Shown: positions 46,887-55,676 of the stretch, piece by piece
How positions within the stretch are numbered: position 1 is the first letter of the stretch
How the letters are laid out: each line of letters opens with the position of its first letter
Assembly: GCA_034519515.1 (NCBI GenBank)
Contig: JAXHOK010000038.1
Coordinates: 1-64,000, forward strand
Length of the DNA: 64,000 nucleotides
Direction of reading: 5' to 3'
DNA from: Arcicella sp034519515
Lineage (GTDB): Bacteria; Bacteroidota; Bacteroidia; Cytophagales; Spirosomataceae
Position numbers and translations under genes: made by a program
Notes under the pieces: generated by a model
What the model was told of the DNA's origin: nothing
Database searches by the model: none
Seen by the model: the letters and a program-made list of their open reading frames with translations, nothing else

Positions 46887-47005
46887 TTACCAGTTGAAAC
46901 CCACTAAAATTAGTAGATAAGTACTAAAACCCAATTATTTTAAACGATTTAAGAACACTGCGAACTTTGGTTCAAATTGAGTATTCGTTTAAACTAATTC
47001 GTTAC

Positions 47006-47114
47006 AAGTATAGAGAACGTCATAACTTGTCAGAAATAGAATTCACAAAAAAGGGGGGAGGGTTTCACAACACGTGAGGGGTTTCTTAAAAAAGTTATGT
47101 CGTTCTCTATACTT
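47006..47114. repeat. 109-bp inverted-repeat element in front of dgt
   Basis: AAGTATAGAGAACGTCATAA at the left and its complement at the right form 23-nt arms with one mismatch. Between them lie a G run (about 47053-47060) and CACGTG. No open frame. It may be a mobile-element remnant. Confidence 0.72.
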
Positions 47115-47152
47115 ATATTCATTATTTCTGAATCCAAATTCAAATAAAAGGG

Positions 47153-47177
47153 TAGCTTATTAATTGGATGCTTCCTA
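47153..47177. mobile_element. Probable partial copy of an element end upstream of dgt
   Basis: The 25-nt sequence here, which includes CTTATTAATTGGATGCTTCC, resembles the right end of the element at 50985-51142 (CTTTATTAATTAGATGCTCCC) and is also followed directly by TAA. No matching left end was found upstream. It precedes the dgt ATG by about 33 nt. Confidence 0.45.
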
Positions 47178-47209
47178 AATTGCCTTTGCTTTTAATAAAA
47201 CCATCAGAC

Positions 47210-48571
47210 ATGAATTGGAATTCTCTTTATACCAGCAAACGCCTCGGGGCTGAACATCGTTATGCAGGTGAAAATATTGACCCCATCCGCAACGCTTATC
47301 TTCGTGATTATGACCGACTTATCTTTTCTTCACCTTTCCGAAGAATGCAAAATAAGACTCAGGTTTTTCCCGTTCCTGGACCAATTTTTGTGCATAATCG
47401 ACTGACGCATAGTTTGGAAGTAGCTTCGGTTGGGCGGTCTTTGGGAAAAGCAATTGGTGTAAAAATATCTCAAAAATATCCTGAAGAAGATGCCAATTTT
47501 CATGAATTTTATCGCTACGATTTACCCACTGTAATTGCCACGTCCTGCTTAGCTCACGACATTGGAAATCCGCCTTTTGGACATTCGGGAGAATCGGCTA
47601 TCCGTAATTATTTTGATAATCTTTCGGGCGAAACAAAAGATACTTTAGAAGCTGAACTATCTGAAAATCAGCTAAATGACTTTTGCAAATTTGAAGGAAA
47701 TGCTAATGCTTTCCGTATTTTGACCAATCCCCAAAACGGGCATCAATTGACTTATGCCACTATTGCCTCTATCGTGAAATATCCGACCGATTCGAGCAAT
47801 GGATTTAATAAAAAATCGGGTTTGATTGGCACAAAAAAATCGGGCTTTTTTGATTCCGAAATTGAAACTTACCGAAAAGTAGCAACTGAACTGGACATCA
47901 GCGTTTTGGATGAACAAACCAATACTTTTGCCCGCCATCCATTTGTGTATTTGATGGAAGCCGCCGATGATATTTGTTACCGAATTATTGATTTGGAAGA
48001 TGCCCATCGCCTCAGAATTTTGACGGTTCAGCAAGTAATGGATTTACTTTTACCTTTTTGGGAAAATGATGAAAAAACGTATAACTATCTGAAAAATGAT
48101 AAGTTACATCGAATTTTGGACAATAACGAAAAGCTATCTTTCTTGCGGGCAATGCTTATTAATCTTTTGACCCAAAAATGTATGGAGGTTTTTATGGACA
48201 ATGAAGAAGCCATTTTATCGGGACAACTAAACAAATCTTTGATTGATATTTTAGACCATCATACCACCACTTGTTTAAAAAAAGTGGATGAAATTTCGAT
48301 TCGGGATATTTATAATCACAAATCAGTTATCGAAATTGAAATTGCGGGATATAACGTTATCGGAGGTTTGTTGGAAGAATTTGTAATGGCGGTTTTGCAT
48401 CCTGCCAGAGATAAATCTAAGAAATTAATTCAATTAATGCCTAAGCAATTTAGCACCAATCAAGATAGTTTATACGCTAACATTCAGTCAGTTGTGGATT
48501 TTATTGCGGGAATGTCTGATTTATTTGCGGTTGATTTATACAGACGAATTAAGGGAATTACGATTCATTGA
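47210..48571 (+). CDS. dgt: Deoxyguanosinetriphosphate triphosphohydrolase (dGTPase)
   Basis: About 453 aa from the ATG at 47210; the longer frame back to 47168 begins inside an element-like sequence and is not conserved. The enzyme hydrolyses dGTP to deoxyguanosine and triphosphate, controlling dNTP pools. The HD domain has RLTHSLEVASVGRSLG, the HD pair in LAHDIGNPPFGHSGE, and the further His/Asp in HPFVYLMEAADDICYRIIDL. The N-terminus RNAYLRDYDRLIFSSPFRRM is the typical dGTPase opening. It is followed by a GyrI-like gene 64 nt away. Confidence 0.93.
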   Translation: MNWNSLYTSKRLGAEHRYAGENIDPIRNAYLRDYDRLIFSSPFRRMQNKTQVFPVPGPIFVHNRLTHSLEVASVGRSLGKAIGVKISQKYPEEDANFHEFYRYDLPTVIATSCLAHDIGNPPFGHSGESAIRNYFDNLSGETKDTLEAELSENQLNDFCKFEGNANAFRILTNPQNGHQLTYATIASIVKYPTDSSNGFNKKSGLIGTKKSGFFDSEIETYRKVATELDISVLDEQTNTFARHPFVYLMEAADDICYRIIDLEDAHRLRILTVQQVMDLLLPFWENDEKTYNYLKNDKLHRILDNNEKLSFLRAMLINLLTQKCMEVFMDNEEAILSGQLNKSLIDILDHHTTTCLKKVDEISIRDIYNHKSVIEIEIAGYNVIGGLLEEFVMAVLHPARDKSKKLIQLMPKQFSTNQDSLYANIQSVVDFIAGMSDLFAVDLYRRIKGITIH

Positions 48572-48635
48572 TTTTTTCTCAATCCTACTGACATACTGTT
48601 GTCATTCGTCGGTGTTAATTTTAAAATAAAAACAC

Positions 48636-49082
48636 ATGACAAACACACAACAATCCTTCAAAATTGTCGGAATTAGCATCAGAACAAATAATCAAAAAGC
48701 TGCCAACGATTTAGGTAAACTTTGGAGTAAGTTTATTGGCGAAAACACGACTAAAAAGATACCAAACAAAATTTCAAACGATATTTATTCCATTTATACC
48801 GACTATGAATCTGACCACAGCGGTGATTATACCAATATCATCGGTTATAGAGTTTCTTCCTTAGAAAATATTGCGGCAGGATTAGTCAGCAAGGAAATTC
48901 CGATGAGTGATTATCAGAAATTTACTGCAAAAGGAAAATTCCCGAATTGTGTTCAAACTAAATGGGGGGAAATCTGGAATACGGAAATTGACAGACGATA
49001 TACTGCTGATTTTGAAGTATATAGCGACAAATCATTGAACATGACAAACACAGAAGTTGATATTTTTATTTCGGTAAGATGA
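48636..49082 (+). CDS. GyrI-like effector-binding domain protein
   Basis: A 148-aa single-domain protein of the GyrI-like (bacterial effector-binding) family. It begins QQSFKIVGISIRTNNQKAAN, a typical opening strand and helix, and has FIGENTTKKIPNKISNDIYS and YEVY-type strands (ADFEVYSDKSLNMTNTEVD) ending in IFISVR. Such proteins bind small cationic or aromatic molecules; some act as enzymes on cyclopropanated lipids or as regulators. It stands between dgt and ogt without an evident partner. Family assignment is good, function unknown. Confidence 0.8.
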   Translation: MTNTQQSFKIVGISIRTNNQKAANDLGKLWSKFIGENTTKKIPNKISNDIYSIYTDYESDHSGDYTNIIGYRVSSLENIAAGLVSKEIPMSDYQKFTAKGKFPNCVQTKWGEIWNTEIDRRYTADFEVYSDKSLNMTNTEVDIFISVR

Positions 49083-49100
49083 ATTTGAATTACAACAATT

Positions 49101-49220
49101 GAATACGGATTAACCCGCTATGGAATTGGGATTAGACACGGATTTATAAATATGTTTTATAGATTACAATTCAATCCGTGCGGTTTCAGCTGCGGTCTAA
49201 TCCATAAAATCCGTGTTCTA
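49101..49220. repeat. Inverted repeat array built from CACGGATT words
   Basis: GATTAGACACGGATTTATAA (left) and ATAAAATCCGTGTTCTA (right) pair, with further copies ATACGGATTAACCC and CAATCCGTGCGG between. The word is the same as at 2326-2423, over 46 kb away. Both converging genes end into it. Confidence 0.75.
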
Positions 49221-49227
49221 TCTTTTC

Positions 49228-49734
49228 CTAAAACAAACTCGTTTGATAACTGCCCGTTGTTTTAGCTTCGTGTTCCAATAGCCACTTTTTTCTCCACAAA
49301 TCTCCGCCATAACCCACCAAAGAACCGTTTGAACCAATCACTCTGTGGCAGGGTACGATGATGTTAAACTTGTTATTTCCGTTGGTCGTACCCACCGCTC
49401 GAATGGCTTTTTCATTGCCAATTCTCCGAGAAAGTTCCAGATAGGAAATCGTCTTTCCATAAGGAATATTCTCCAACTCCTTCCACACAACCTTCTGGAA
49501 ATCAGTACCTTCGTGATTGATTTTAAGGTCAAATTCTGTTCTGTTTCCTTCAAAATATTCTGTAATTTGTTTGATGTATTCTCCAATTATTTCGGGGACG
49601 TATTCGGAAACGGCTTTGCGTGGACTTGGTTTTTTCTGAGCATCCACAAACAAAACGGAAGTCAAATAATCTTCTGTAGCTGATATTTCCAGTTCGCCCA
49701 AAGGCGAATTAATGTATTTCGTGAATATTTCCAT
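49228..49734 (-). CDS. ogt: Methylated-DNA--protein-cysteine methyltransferase
   Basis: A 168-aa suicide repair protein that removes alkyl groups from O6-methylguanine and O4-methylthymine. The active-site Cys129 lies in NIIVPCHRVIGSNGSLVGYG and the preceding helix-turn-helix has TISYLELSRRIGNEKAIRAV. The N-terminal small domain (TKYINSPLGELEISATEDYL) is shorter than the Ada N-terminal domain, so this is Ogt, not Ada. No overlap with other genes. Confidence 0.94.
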   Translation of the reverse strand: MEIFTKYINSPLGELEISATEDYLTSVLFVDAQKKPSPRKAVSEYVPEIIGEYIKQITEYFEGNRTEFDLKINHEGTDFQKVVWKELENIPYGKTISYLELSRRIGNEKAIRAVGTTNGNNKFNIIVPCHRVIGSNGSLVGYGGDLWRKKWLLEHEAKTTGSYQTSLF

Positions 49735-49772
49735 TGGTTTGGGAAATCATAAATAAAAAGTACAGTGTTCAA

Positions 49773-49842
49773 GTCCCACAGGGACGTTATTTAAAAACTT
49801 GGGACTTAGTCCCAAGCTAACAAGTGATGTCCCGTTGGGACA
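49773..49842. repeat. Cluster of three GTCCC/GGGAC hairpins
   Basis: GTCCCACAGGGAC (49773-49785), CTTGGGACTTAGTCCCAAG (49798-49816) and TGTCCCGTTGGGACA (49828-49842) lie in tandem just before the end of the secreted-protein pseudogene. Function unknown. Confidence 0.75.
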
Positions 49843-50984
49843 AATTACACAGTCATTTTAACGGTAAAAGGCTCAATAATTATGGTTTTAATGTCCGTAG
49901 TGATGGTGGCATCAGGCAATGGTTTCACTTCAATCGGGATGATGTTTGAATAGCCAGTTTGGGGACATTTTTAATCCCTCACACCCACACGATATGCACC
50001 TGCTTGTATAGCTTCAAAATTGGCAGTATTGGCATTCGGAATATCTCTTTCATCCTTTTGCCATTGAAAAATGAGCCATTTGTGGTAGCCGATAAAATGG
50101 TTTTATCTCCCTGACAAAAATTGAGTTTAGCCGATTTGATTTCGGCAGAAGGTAAAGACCGAATGTTTACTTTAAATTCCTTGGAAGTTGCTGATTTTGA
50201 ATAAGTTAAGTCACTAATCGAAACCGTGTAAACTCCCGAAATACCTACATCTTGTACGGCATCTTTTCCTTCGGAAGGTAGGTTTGTTCCATCTTTTTGC
50301 CACTGATAACTAACTCCTTCAACTTTTGATGTTGAAAGTTTAACTTTTTCCCCTGGACAAGCCTCCGTAATGCCCGTAATTTGTGGAGCAGTTATGCTGA
50401 AATTACTGCCACAGAATTTCATTTTACGCATTACATATTTATTATTTCGAAAACCGTTTATTGATTCCGAAGATAAGGTTATCAAATTATTTTGCCCATC
50501 AATTCCAAAATCTACAAGAAGTGAACTATTAATTTTAGGCTCATTATACTCTGCAATAACTTCATCATTTTTGTTAGAAACTACAATTCTTCCCTGATTT
50601 CTCGAACAATTAGAATATGCACTATCAGGGCAGTATATATATTTTATGTAAGTATTTCCGAAGTTATCAGTTTTAATGTCTGTCTGTAATGAATTGATTA
50701 CGAAAGGTTTAGCCCAAATTATACTGCCGTCGCTGTATTTAACTTTCGTAGTAAATTGATTGCCAAAAACTTCATATTTAAAATAGACCACATCATTCAC
50801 TCTCATATAATCAACCACTCCAGTCTGACTTTCAAGCCCTTGTCGCCAGCGTGTGCTACCATCAAAATTGTATAGCGATAATTTGTTACCCATAGTTTGT
50901 CTGATAATAGGGACTAAATCTGTCACACAAAACATATTTTCCTCTCCAAGTTTGAATTTAATGTCATTGCCAATGATAGGCTTA

Positions 50985-51142
50985 GGGAGCATACAAATTT
51001 AAACATACCCACTTCTGGTATGAACTTCCCGAAAGTAAAAATAACTTTCGGGAAGTAAATCTCTCGGTAACTTCCCGAAAGTTATTTCTACTTTCGGGAA
51101 GTTTAATGGAAGTCATGGGTACTTTATTAATTAGATGCTCCC
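50985..51142. mobile_element. Mini-element Y (158 bp) with GGGAGCAT ends and TTA target duplication
   Basis: The ends GGGAGCAT and ATGCTCCC are inverted and extended by TACCCA/TGGGTA near the inside edge of each arm. TTA flanks the element on both sides (50982-50984 and 51143-51145). Removing the element plus one TTA gives GATGGAGTAAGCCT on the minus strand, where the frame LGWSKPIIGN continues. Two CTTCCCGAAAGT hairpins (51024-51056, 51070-51102) lie inside; the same hairpin pair occurs at 62193-62272. It has no coding capacity, so it would move by a transposase elsewhere. Confidence 0.75.
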
Positions 51143-51965
51143 TTACTCCATCCTAAATTAACATCATCAAATCAGGCATCATTCGTAGGAAAACAATCTC
51201 GGCTTTATCGTTCATATAAATTGAGAAAAGTCCATTATTTTTCATAGCATTCAAGCGGATTGATACATCACTTTGCCAACGCAGCGTGCAGGTAAATCGT
51301 TTACAGTAAATTTAGCCGTTTGTTTACCCGTTGAGTCAAATTTAATGTATTCGGCTTGGGTATAATTTTGGTCAGTTAAAAGCCAAAAACCTTTGTCGGG
51401 CATGGGGTAAATTCTATTGTAAATTTGCGGTTCGGTGCGTCCTATTCTTTTTCCATTTTATTCAAAATTAGTATATCCTTTTTTGAATTCCAGCATTACC
51501 TTCTAAACCAATGTAAGGGGCGGAAGAATTCACTAAAACTGTTGGTTCTTCATTTTGATATTGCCATTCTTCCTTACCATTGAGGTCATATTTGATGAAT
51601 TTTTTATCAGTTGTAGCGTGCATTACACAGTCTTCCACATCAAGTGAATAGGTATTTGCAAGCTGGTGTTAAAAGTTTTGAGGTAAGTAAAATTTCTATT
51701 AAAATATAAAACCGTATCACGATTGAAGTTGTTAGAAGATGATTCTATATACAGATATTTGTTTTGTACATATCTGGGAATGACGTAGTTAGGTTTTTTA
51801 CTATAATCAGTAATATCCCATAATTGACCCCCATCTCTATCTAATGCTTTGACGTTGAATACATTACTATTATTGGCTTGATTAGAGAAATCGGCTCGCA
51901 TCAAAATTTTCCCTTCTGGCGAAAGCGTTATACCATTAAGATTTCAAGTATTATTGGGAGAGTAA

Positions 51966-52129
51966 GAAGCCGTTTTAAAATATCTTACGACAAATTCTGA
52001 TTGTCTTATTCTGACTATCGAAACCATATTTTTTACACAAGATACGCTGTATATTCCTTAAAAAAATATGATTCCGCTACTCAAAAAATACAATTAGACT
52101 TTATTCAGAATATATTTTAAAACGGCTTC
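51966..52129. mobile_element. Mini-element X (164 bp) with GAAGCCGTTTTAAAATAT ends and TAA target duplication
   Basis: Perfect 18-nt inverted ends (51966-51983 and 52112-52129) are flanked by TAA on both sides (51963-51965, 52130-52132). Removing it and one TAA restores the reading IPYSPNNT*NLNGITLS on the minus strand, leaving one TGA (possibly a former TGG). No protein could be encoded. Its end sequence also forms the hairpin at 36496-36527. A 3-bp TNA-type duplication would fit IS5-group relatives, but the parent is not in the window. Confidence 0.78.
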
Positions 52130-52350
52130 TAAGGGATTTCAACAATTTTCTTCTCCCAAATGAGTTTTGTGGTATTTTGGGCAAAAGCAGAAGTGGAAAC
52201 TACTGAGAGTAAAAAGATAAGACGAGCATAAGTTTTCATAGTCGTTCGGAGTGTATAAAGTGGTGTTTAGTTAGCAAAAGCACTATTTTAGGCTTCTGCT
52301 GATACAGACGTAGAAACTATCCAGAATGGTTGCATGGAAAATAAAAAAAG

Positions 52351-52749
52351 TTACACACTTTGACAAATCTCCACCAAAACCGAATTCGTCCCTTTCGGAT
52401 GAAGAAAACATACCAATTTATTATCCGCCCCTTTTTTGGGAATTTCATTCAACAATACGAATCCTTCTGATTTTAGCCTTTCCATTTCTGCCACAATATC
52501 CGAAACCTCAAAAGCAATGTGATGGATGCCTTCGCCTTTTTTCTCAATAAATTTCGCAATTGGACTATCAGGATTTGTTGCTTCCAAAAGTTCAATTTTT
52601 GTTTGACCCGTTTGAAAAAATGAAGTCATAACTCCCTCAGATTCAACACCTTCCTGTTTGTAAGGTTCAACCCCCAAGAGTTTAGTGAATAAATCGTTGG
52701 ACGATTCTAAGTTTTTTACGGCAATGCCGATGTGTTCTATGTGTTGCAT
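52351..52749 (-). CDS. mce: Methylmalonyl-CoA epimerase
   Basis: A 132-aa VOC-fold metalloenzyme that interconverts (2S)- and (2R)-methylmalonyl-CoA in propionate or succinate metabolism. HIEHIGIAVKNLESS gives the first metal His (residue 6 or so), TKIELLEATNPDSPIAKF the metal Glu, and GIHHIAFEVSDI the next His. The final segment LVCFLHPKGTNSVLVEI completes the site. Full length for the family. It stands alone; the methylmalonyl-CoA mutase is not in the window. A repeated 27-nt palindrome lies just upstream of the start. Confidence 0.92.
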   Translation of the reverse strand: MQHIEHIGIAVKNLESSNDLFTKLLGVEPYKQEGVESEGVMTSFFQTGQTKIELLEATNPDSPIAKFIEKKGEGIHHIAFEVSDIVAEMERLKSEGFVLLNEIPKKGADNKLVCFLHPKGTNSVLVEICQSV

Positions 52750-52777
52750 TTTTGAAGAATGAGAAAATTACGATATT

Positions 52778-52804
52778 GGTGGCACGGCTCGAAGCCGTGC
52801 CACC
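52778..52804. repeat. 27-nt palindrome repeated from 801-827
   Basis: GGTGGCACGGCT and AGCCGTGCCACC surround CGA, forming a perfect 12-bp stem. It differs from 801-827 at only a few bases. It lies between the epimerase start and the GH88 stop and may act as a terminator for the GH gene. Confidence 0.75.
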
Positions 52805-52819
52805 CGTTTTAACACAATG

Positions 52820-54778
52820 TTAGTTACTTTGAAGTAACCACTTGGCTAAATCCCGTGCGGCGTTGAAATTTTCAAAACTCATCGGAATTTTATGAGCGTT
52901 CACGTATTCGTTATAAAGCCAAGGGTCGCCAATGGCAAAAACTCTACCTTTTCCAACCTTAGCTACGGCGATAATTACATCGCCTTTATCCGTCAAAATG
53001 GATTGTGCAGGGGCTTTTAAGGCAAGCGTGGCTAATTCTTTGACGTAAATGGATTTTGTATTTTTGAATACTTCATTATTTACTGGAATATCCAAACGTC
53101 CTTGATCAAACTGTACACCTTGCACCATGTTACGATTTTTGGTAGTAAATTCAATACCGAATGTTTTTGACAATTGATTAAACGTAGGAATCTCGCAATT
53201 TGAGGTATCATTTGCCATCATCACTAATGTCCCCCCCGCTTTCACCCAATTATTAATTGCTTGAATATTAGCACTATTCATGTGATTTGGCTTGGCTGTT
53301 TCCTTTTTTGAATCTGGATCAACGATGATATATACATTCGCAGATTTTAAATTTTTAATGGTTGGGGCAACGGTCAAAGTGGAGATTTTTGCTCCAAAAT
53401 CGTTAAAAATACTGCCAAACCATTGAAAACCAGAGTCAAAACGGTCTTCCCAAGTGTAGTGATATTTCAGTCCGTTGTCTTTGCGGTATTCATTATTGAA
53501 ATAATTGTCAAGGACTACATTTTTACCTTTTCCTACTGCAAAATTATTCAACAAATCCATTTCAATACACGCCCCCATAAACGGTCCCGTTGCCTTTAAA
53601 TCGTCGGTTCGGGTGGGTTCTTTTACGTAGTAATCATACGTTCCGTCACGGTATGGTGTGCCGCCCAAACCTGCTCCACCAACGGCTTTTGTTAAGTGAA
53701 CATTACTTTTTGCATCAGTTTCGATAAAGTTTTTGATCAATCCATCATAGCCTTTTTGGATGGCTGGCAAATAAGAATCGCTTATATAACCCATCCTGAC
53801 GGCTTTTGCCAAACCATACACAAACATCGAAGAACCCGAAGATTCAAGATAATTCCCTGCTTGACCACCCTTATCAGTTACTTGCCACCAAACGCCCGAA
53901 GCGGTATCTTGATATTTCACAATTCCTGCCGAAGTACGCTCTAAAATTGCAATCAACTCAGCACGGCGAGGGTGGTCTTTGGGAAAATAATCCAACACAT
54001 CAACCAGTCCCATCATGTACCAACCCATTGCACGACTCCAAAACTCGGGAGATTTTCCCGTTTGCGGATTTGCCCATTTTTGCTGACGGCTTTCGTCCCA
54101 ACCGTGATAAAGCAAACCCGTTTTTTCATCCCGTGCATAGCGTTCCATCCACACAAATTGATTGGCAATATCATCAAAATTTTCAGTTCTGCCCGTCATC
54201 AATGAATATTCAGCATAAAATGGTTCTGCCATATAAAGCCCATCCAGCCACATTTGAGTAGGATATTTGAGTTTATGCCAAAATCCACCCACTTTGTTGC
54301 GGGGTTGCACGCCTAATTGATTGTACAGTAAATCAGCCGCCAATTTATATTTCTTATCATTGAAAGTTTGATAAAGTGTCAATAATTGCCGACCCGTTGG
54401 GATATTATCCAAGTTATATTCATCAACTTTGAAAGTACGAATGTTTCCTTCGGGCGTGATGAATTTATCAATAATCTTACGCATATATTGCAAGTAACGA
54501 GCATCGCCCGAAGTACGCCAAAGCCGTTCAAAACCTGCGAAAACCACGCCCATTTCATAGTTCCAGTTGGCAGGGCGGGCTTTTTGAGCTTGTTCAGCCG
54601 TCATACCCGTCGGAATTTGTTTGTCTTGTTCCAAATGGCTGGCATATTTCATCACCACCATCGAATCGGGATAGGTTTGGATGATGGTTTCTGCCATTTT
54701 TTCGGCATAATTCCGTTGAGCCACAAGAGACTGATTGGTCAATAATAAGAAGAGGAATAGTATTTTTTTAGAATTCAT
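52820..54778 (-). CDS. GH88/GH105-family unsaturated glycuronyl hydrolase with C-terminal GATase-like domain
   Basis: A 652-aa exported protein (signal KILFLFLLLTNQSLVA). The N-terminal (alpha/alpha)6 domain of about 380 residues has DNIPTGRQLLTLYQTFND and QMWLDGLYMAEPFYAEYSLM; Asp124 and Asp179 correspond to the catalytic pair of YteR-type enzymes, which remove the unsaturated sugar from rhamnogalacturonan or ulvan fragments made by lyases. From about residue 430 a second domain resembles a DUF4350/GATase-like fold (NVYIIVDPDSK, VKAGGTLVMMANDTSN, GRVFAIGDPWLYNEY). No pectate lyase is close by, but the SusC-type genes and the phosphodiester glycosidase remnant suggest polysaccharide use. Confidence 0.87.
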   Translation of the reverse strand: MNSKKILFLFLLLTNQSLVAQRNYAEKMAETIIQTYPDSMVVMKYASHLEQDKQIPTGMTAEQAQKARPANWNYEMGVVFAGFERLWRTSGDARYLQYMRKIIDKFITPEGNIRTFKVDEYNLDNIPTGRQLLTLYQTFNDKKYKLAADLLYNQLGVQPRNKVGGFWHKLKYPTQMWLDGLYMAEPFYAEYSLMTGRTENFDDIANQFVWMERYARDEKTGLLYHGWDESRQQKWANPQTGKSPEFWSRAMGWYMMGLVDVLDYFPKDHPRRAELIAILERTSAGIVKYQDTASGVWWQVTDKGGQAGNYLESSGSSMFVYGLAKAVRMGYISDSYLPAIQKGYDGLIKNFIETDAKSNVHLTKAVGGAGLGGTPYRDGTYDYYVKEPTRTDDLKATGPFMGACIEMDLLNNFAVGKGKNVVLDNYFNNEYRKDNGLKYHYTWEDRFDSGFQWFGSIFNDFGAKISTLTVAPTIKNLKSANVYIIVDPDSKKETAKPNHMNSANIQAINNWVKAGGTLVMMANDTSNCEIPTFNQLSKTFGIEFTTKNRNMVQGVQFDQGRLDIPVNNEVFKNTKSIYVKELATLALKAPAQSILTDKGDVIIAVAKVGKGRVFAIGDPWLYNEYVNAHKIPMSFENFNAARDLAKWLLQSN

Positions 54779-54858
54779 TTTGAGATATTTTTTGGGGGAT
54801 AAACTATCTCAGAAAGGCAATTTGGAGATTTTTTTACTCGAAAGAAAACGTACTTAAT

Positions 54859-54929
54859 AGGGATTAGGATTTAGGTGTTGAGTATTGGGAGGTTAATGCC
54901 CTAACACCAACACCTAAATCCTAACCCCT
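54859..54929. repeat. Inverted repeat with 22-nt arms (AGGGATTAGGATTTAGGTGT)
   Basis: The two arms (54859-54880 and 54908-54929) match with one mismatch and enclose a 27-nt loop. The related word AGGGGTTAGGTTTT builds the array at 25700-25767. It ends 2 nt before the HNH gene stop at 54932. Confidence 0.8.
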
Positions 54930-54931
54930 AC

Positions 54932-55321
54932 TTATATATCTTGTCTTTCAATAATTCTATCAACTTGATTAAAATTCAGCACCTTAATGGTCGCTTTCCC
55001 AATGTCCGATTTATCGAAAATAACTCCATTTTCTATTTCAAAATACTCATGCCAGTTATCAATTCGTGGATTGTACAGTCTTATAAATGTTCTGTTGGGT
55101 AAAAGTATAGTGTCAATATCGCTTCCTTTGGCATTATTGCAAGCAAAACAGGCACAAGCCAGATTCTCCAATTCTGTTTTACCGCCATGCTTCAAACTTA
55201 TAATGTGGTCTATTTGATGTGGATAAAAAGAAATTAAATTGCTTTGAAGACAATACTCACAACAGTCATTGGCTCTTTTTATAACAGTTATCCTAAGTTT
55301 TTCGGAAATATATCTACTCAT
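54932..55321 (-). CDS. HNH endonuclease
   Basis: A 129-aa protein of the HNH family. The zinc-binding and catalytic region has CCEYCLQ (C-x2-C), then PHQIDHIISLKHGGKTELEN with the DH and H of the metal finger, and CFACNNAKGSDID with the second Cys pair and the final Asn. No signal peptide. The start overlaps the preceding frame-broken small gene by 4 nt (ATGA, 55318-55321). In cyanobacteria and Bacteroidota such a gene often follows an 80-90-aa helical protein, as here; whether the pair acts in defence or as a toxin system is unknown. Confidence 0.88.
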   Translation of the reverse strand: MSRYISEKLRITVIKRANDCCEYCLQSNLISFYPHQIDHIISLKHGGKTELENLACACFACNNAKGSDIDTILLPNRTFIRLYNPRIDNWHEYFEIENGVIFDKSDIGKATIKVLNFNQVDRIIERQDI

Positions 55322-55555
55322 TGCGATAATTGCTTTTTAGCCCTTTTTTTAGCCATAATCATAATGTGTTCAATAAGCAGGTATCGCTCTAATTCGATAT
55401 TTTCCTCTAAACTTAAAGCATCAGTTTTTTTTGTAAACCAAATCTTCAACTCTTTCTTGAAGAGTAGGGTTTGGACGATACGCCAACACTTTTTGAGGTT
55501 CTGGCGATGAAGTAATAAAGTCAATTATTTCATCAATGAGGCGATAAGTAACCAT
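55318..55555 (-). pseudogene. Small helical partner of the HNH gene, frameshifted at an 8-nt homopolymer
   Basis: The frame from 55555 reads VTYRLIDEIIDFITSSPEPQ and VLAYRPNPTLQERVEDLVYK to a run of eight A (55425-55432, T in the given strand). Changing the run by one base joins it to TDALSLEENIELERYLLIEH and the end KKRAKKQLSQ at 55318. The joined protein, about 78 aa, matches small helical proteins that precede HNH genes in other bacteria (their pattern: FRPS-x-x-x-QERV and ELE-x-YL-x-LEHLM). A homopolymer of 8 is typical of both phase variation and of sequencing error. Confidence 0.75.
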
Positions 55556-55676
55556 ATTTTTTCTTTCTACGAAAATACTGTTTTTTCAAAATTTCACTGC
55601 TACGAAAACCAAATACTTGTTTGGAATAATCAAAACCGCTGACAAGGTGAAAACCGTTGTCGGGGTTTTGTAAATG

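Larger units (their letters stand above)
49845..52239 (-). pseudogene. Large secreted protein (beta-propeller-like plus Ig-like domains), decayed and interrupted by two mini-elements
   Basis: The start at 52239 encodes a signal peptide (TYARLIFLLSVVSTSAFA). Then come WD/propeller-like repeats with LSPEGKILMRADFSNQ and LDRDGGQLWDITDYS (51.6-51.95 kb), more of the same at 50.4-50.98 kb (DFGIDGQNNLITLSS), and two or more Ig-like modules (QITGITEACPGEKVKLSTSK, YQWQKDGTNLP; then a frame break near 50070 to QWQKDERDIPNANTANF). The reading has an in-frame TAA at 49971 before a tail NIIPIEVKPLPDATITTDIK that continues to a stop at 49845. Two mini-elements (50985-51142, 51966-52129) interrupt it. Stops and shifts make it clearly non-functional. 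Confidence 0.8.

Noticed and set aside
51100..52000. TGA read as tryptophan in the secreted-protein gene
   Set aside because: After excising the mini-elements, two in-frame TGA codons fall where Trp would fit. However other genes in the window use TGG for Trp and TGA as a true stop (for example at ATGA overlaps), and the gene also has TAA and frameshifts, so point mutations are the better reading.
55425..55432. Programmed frameshift in the HNH partner gene
   Set aside because: A slippery A run is present, but no stimulatory structure is seen and a sequencing error or phase variation is simpler.
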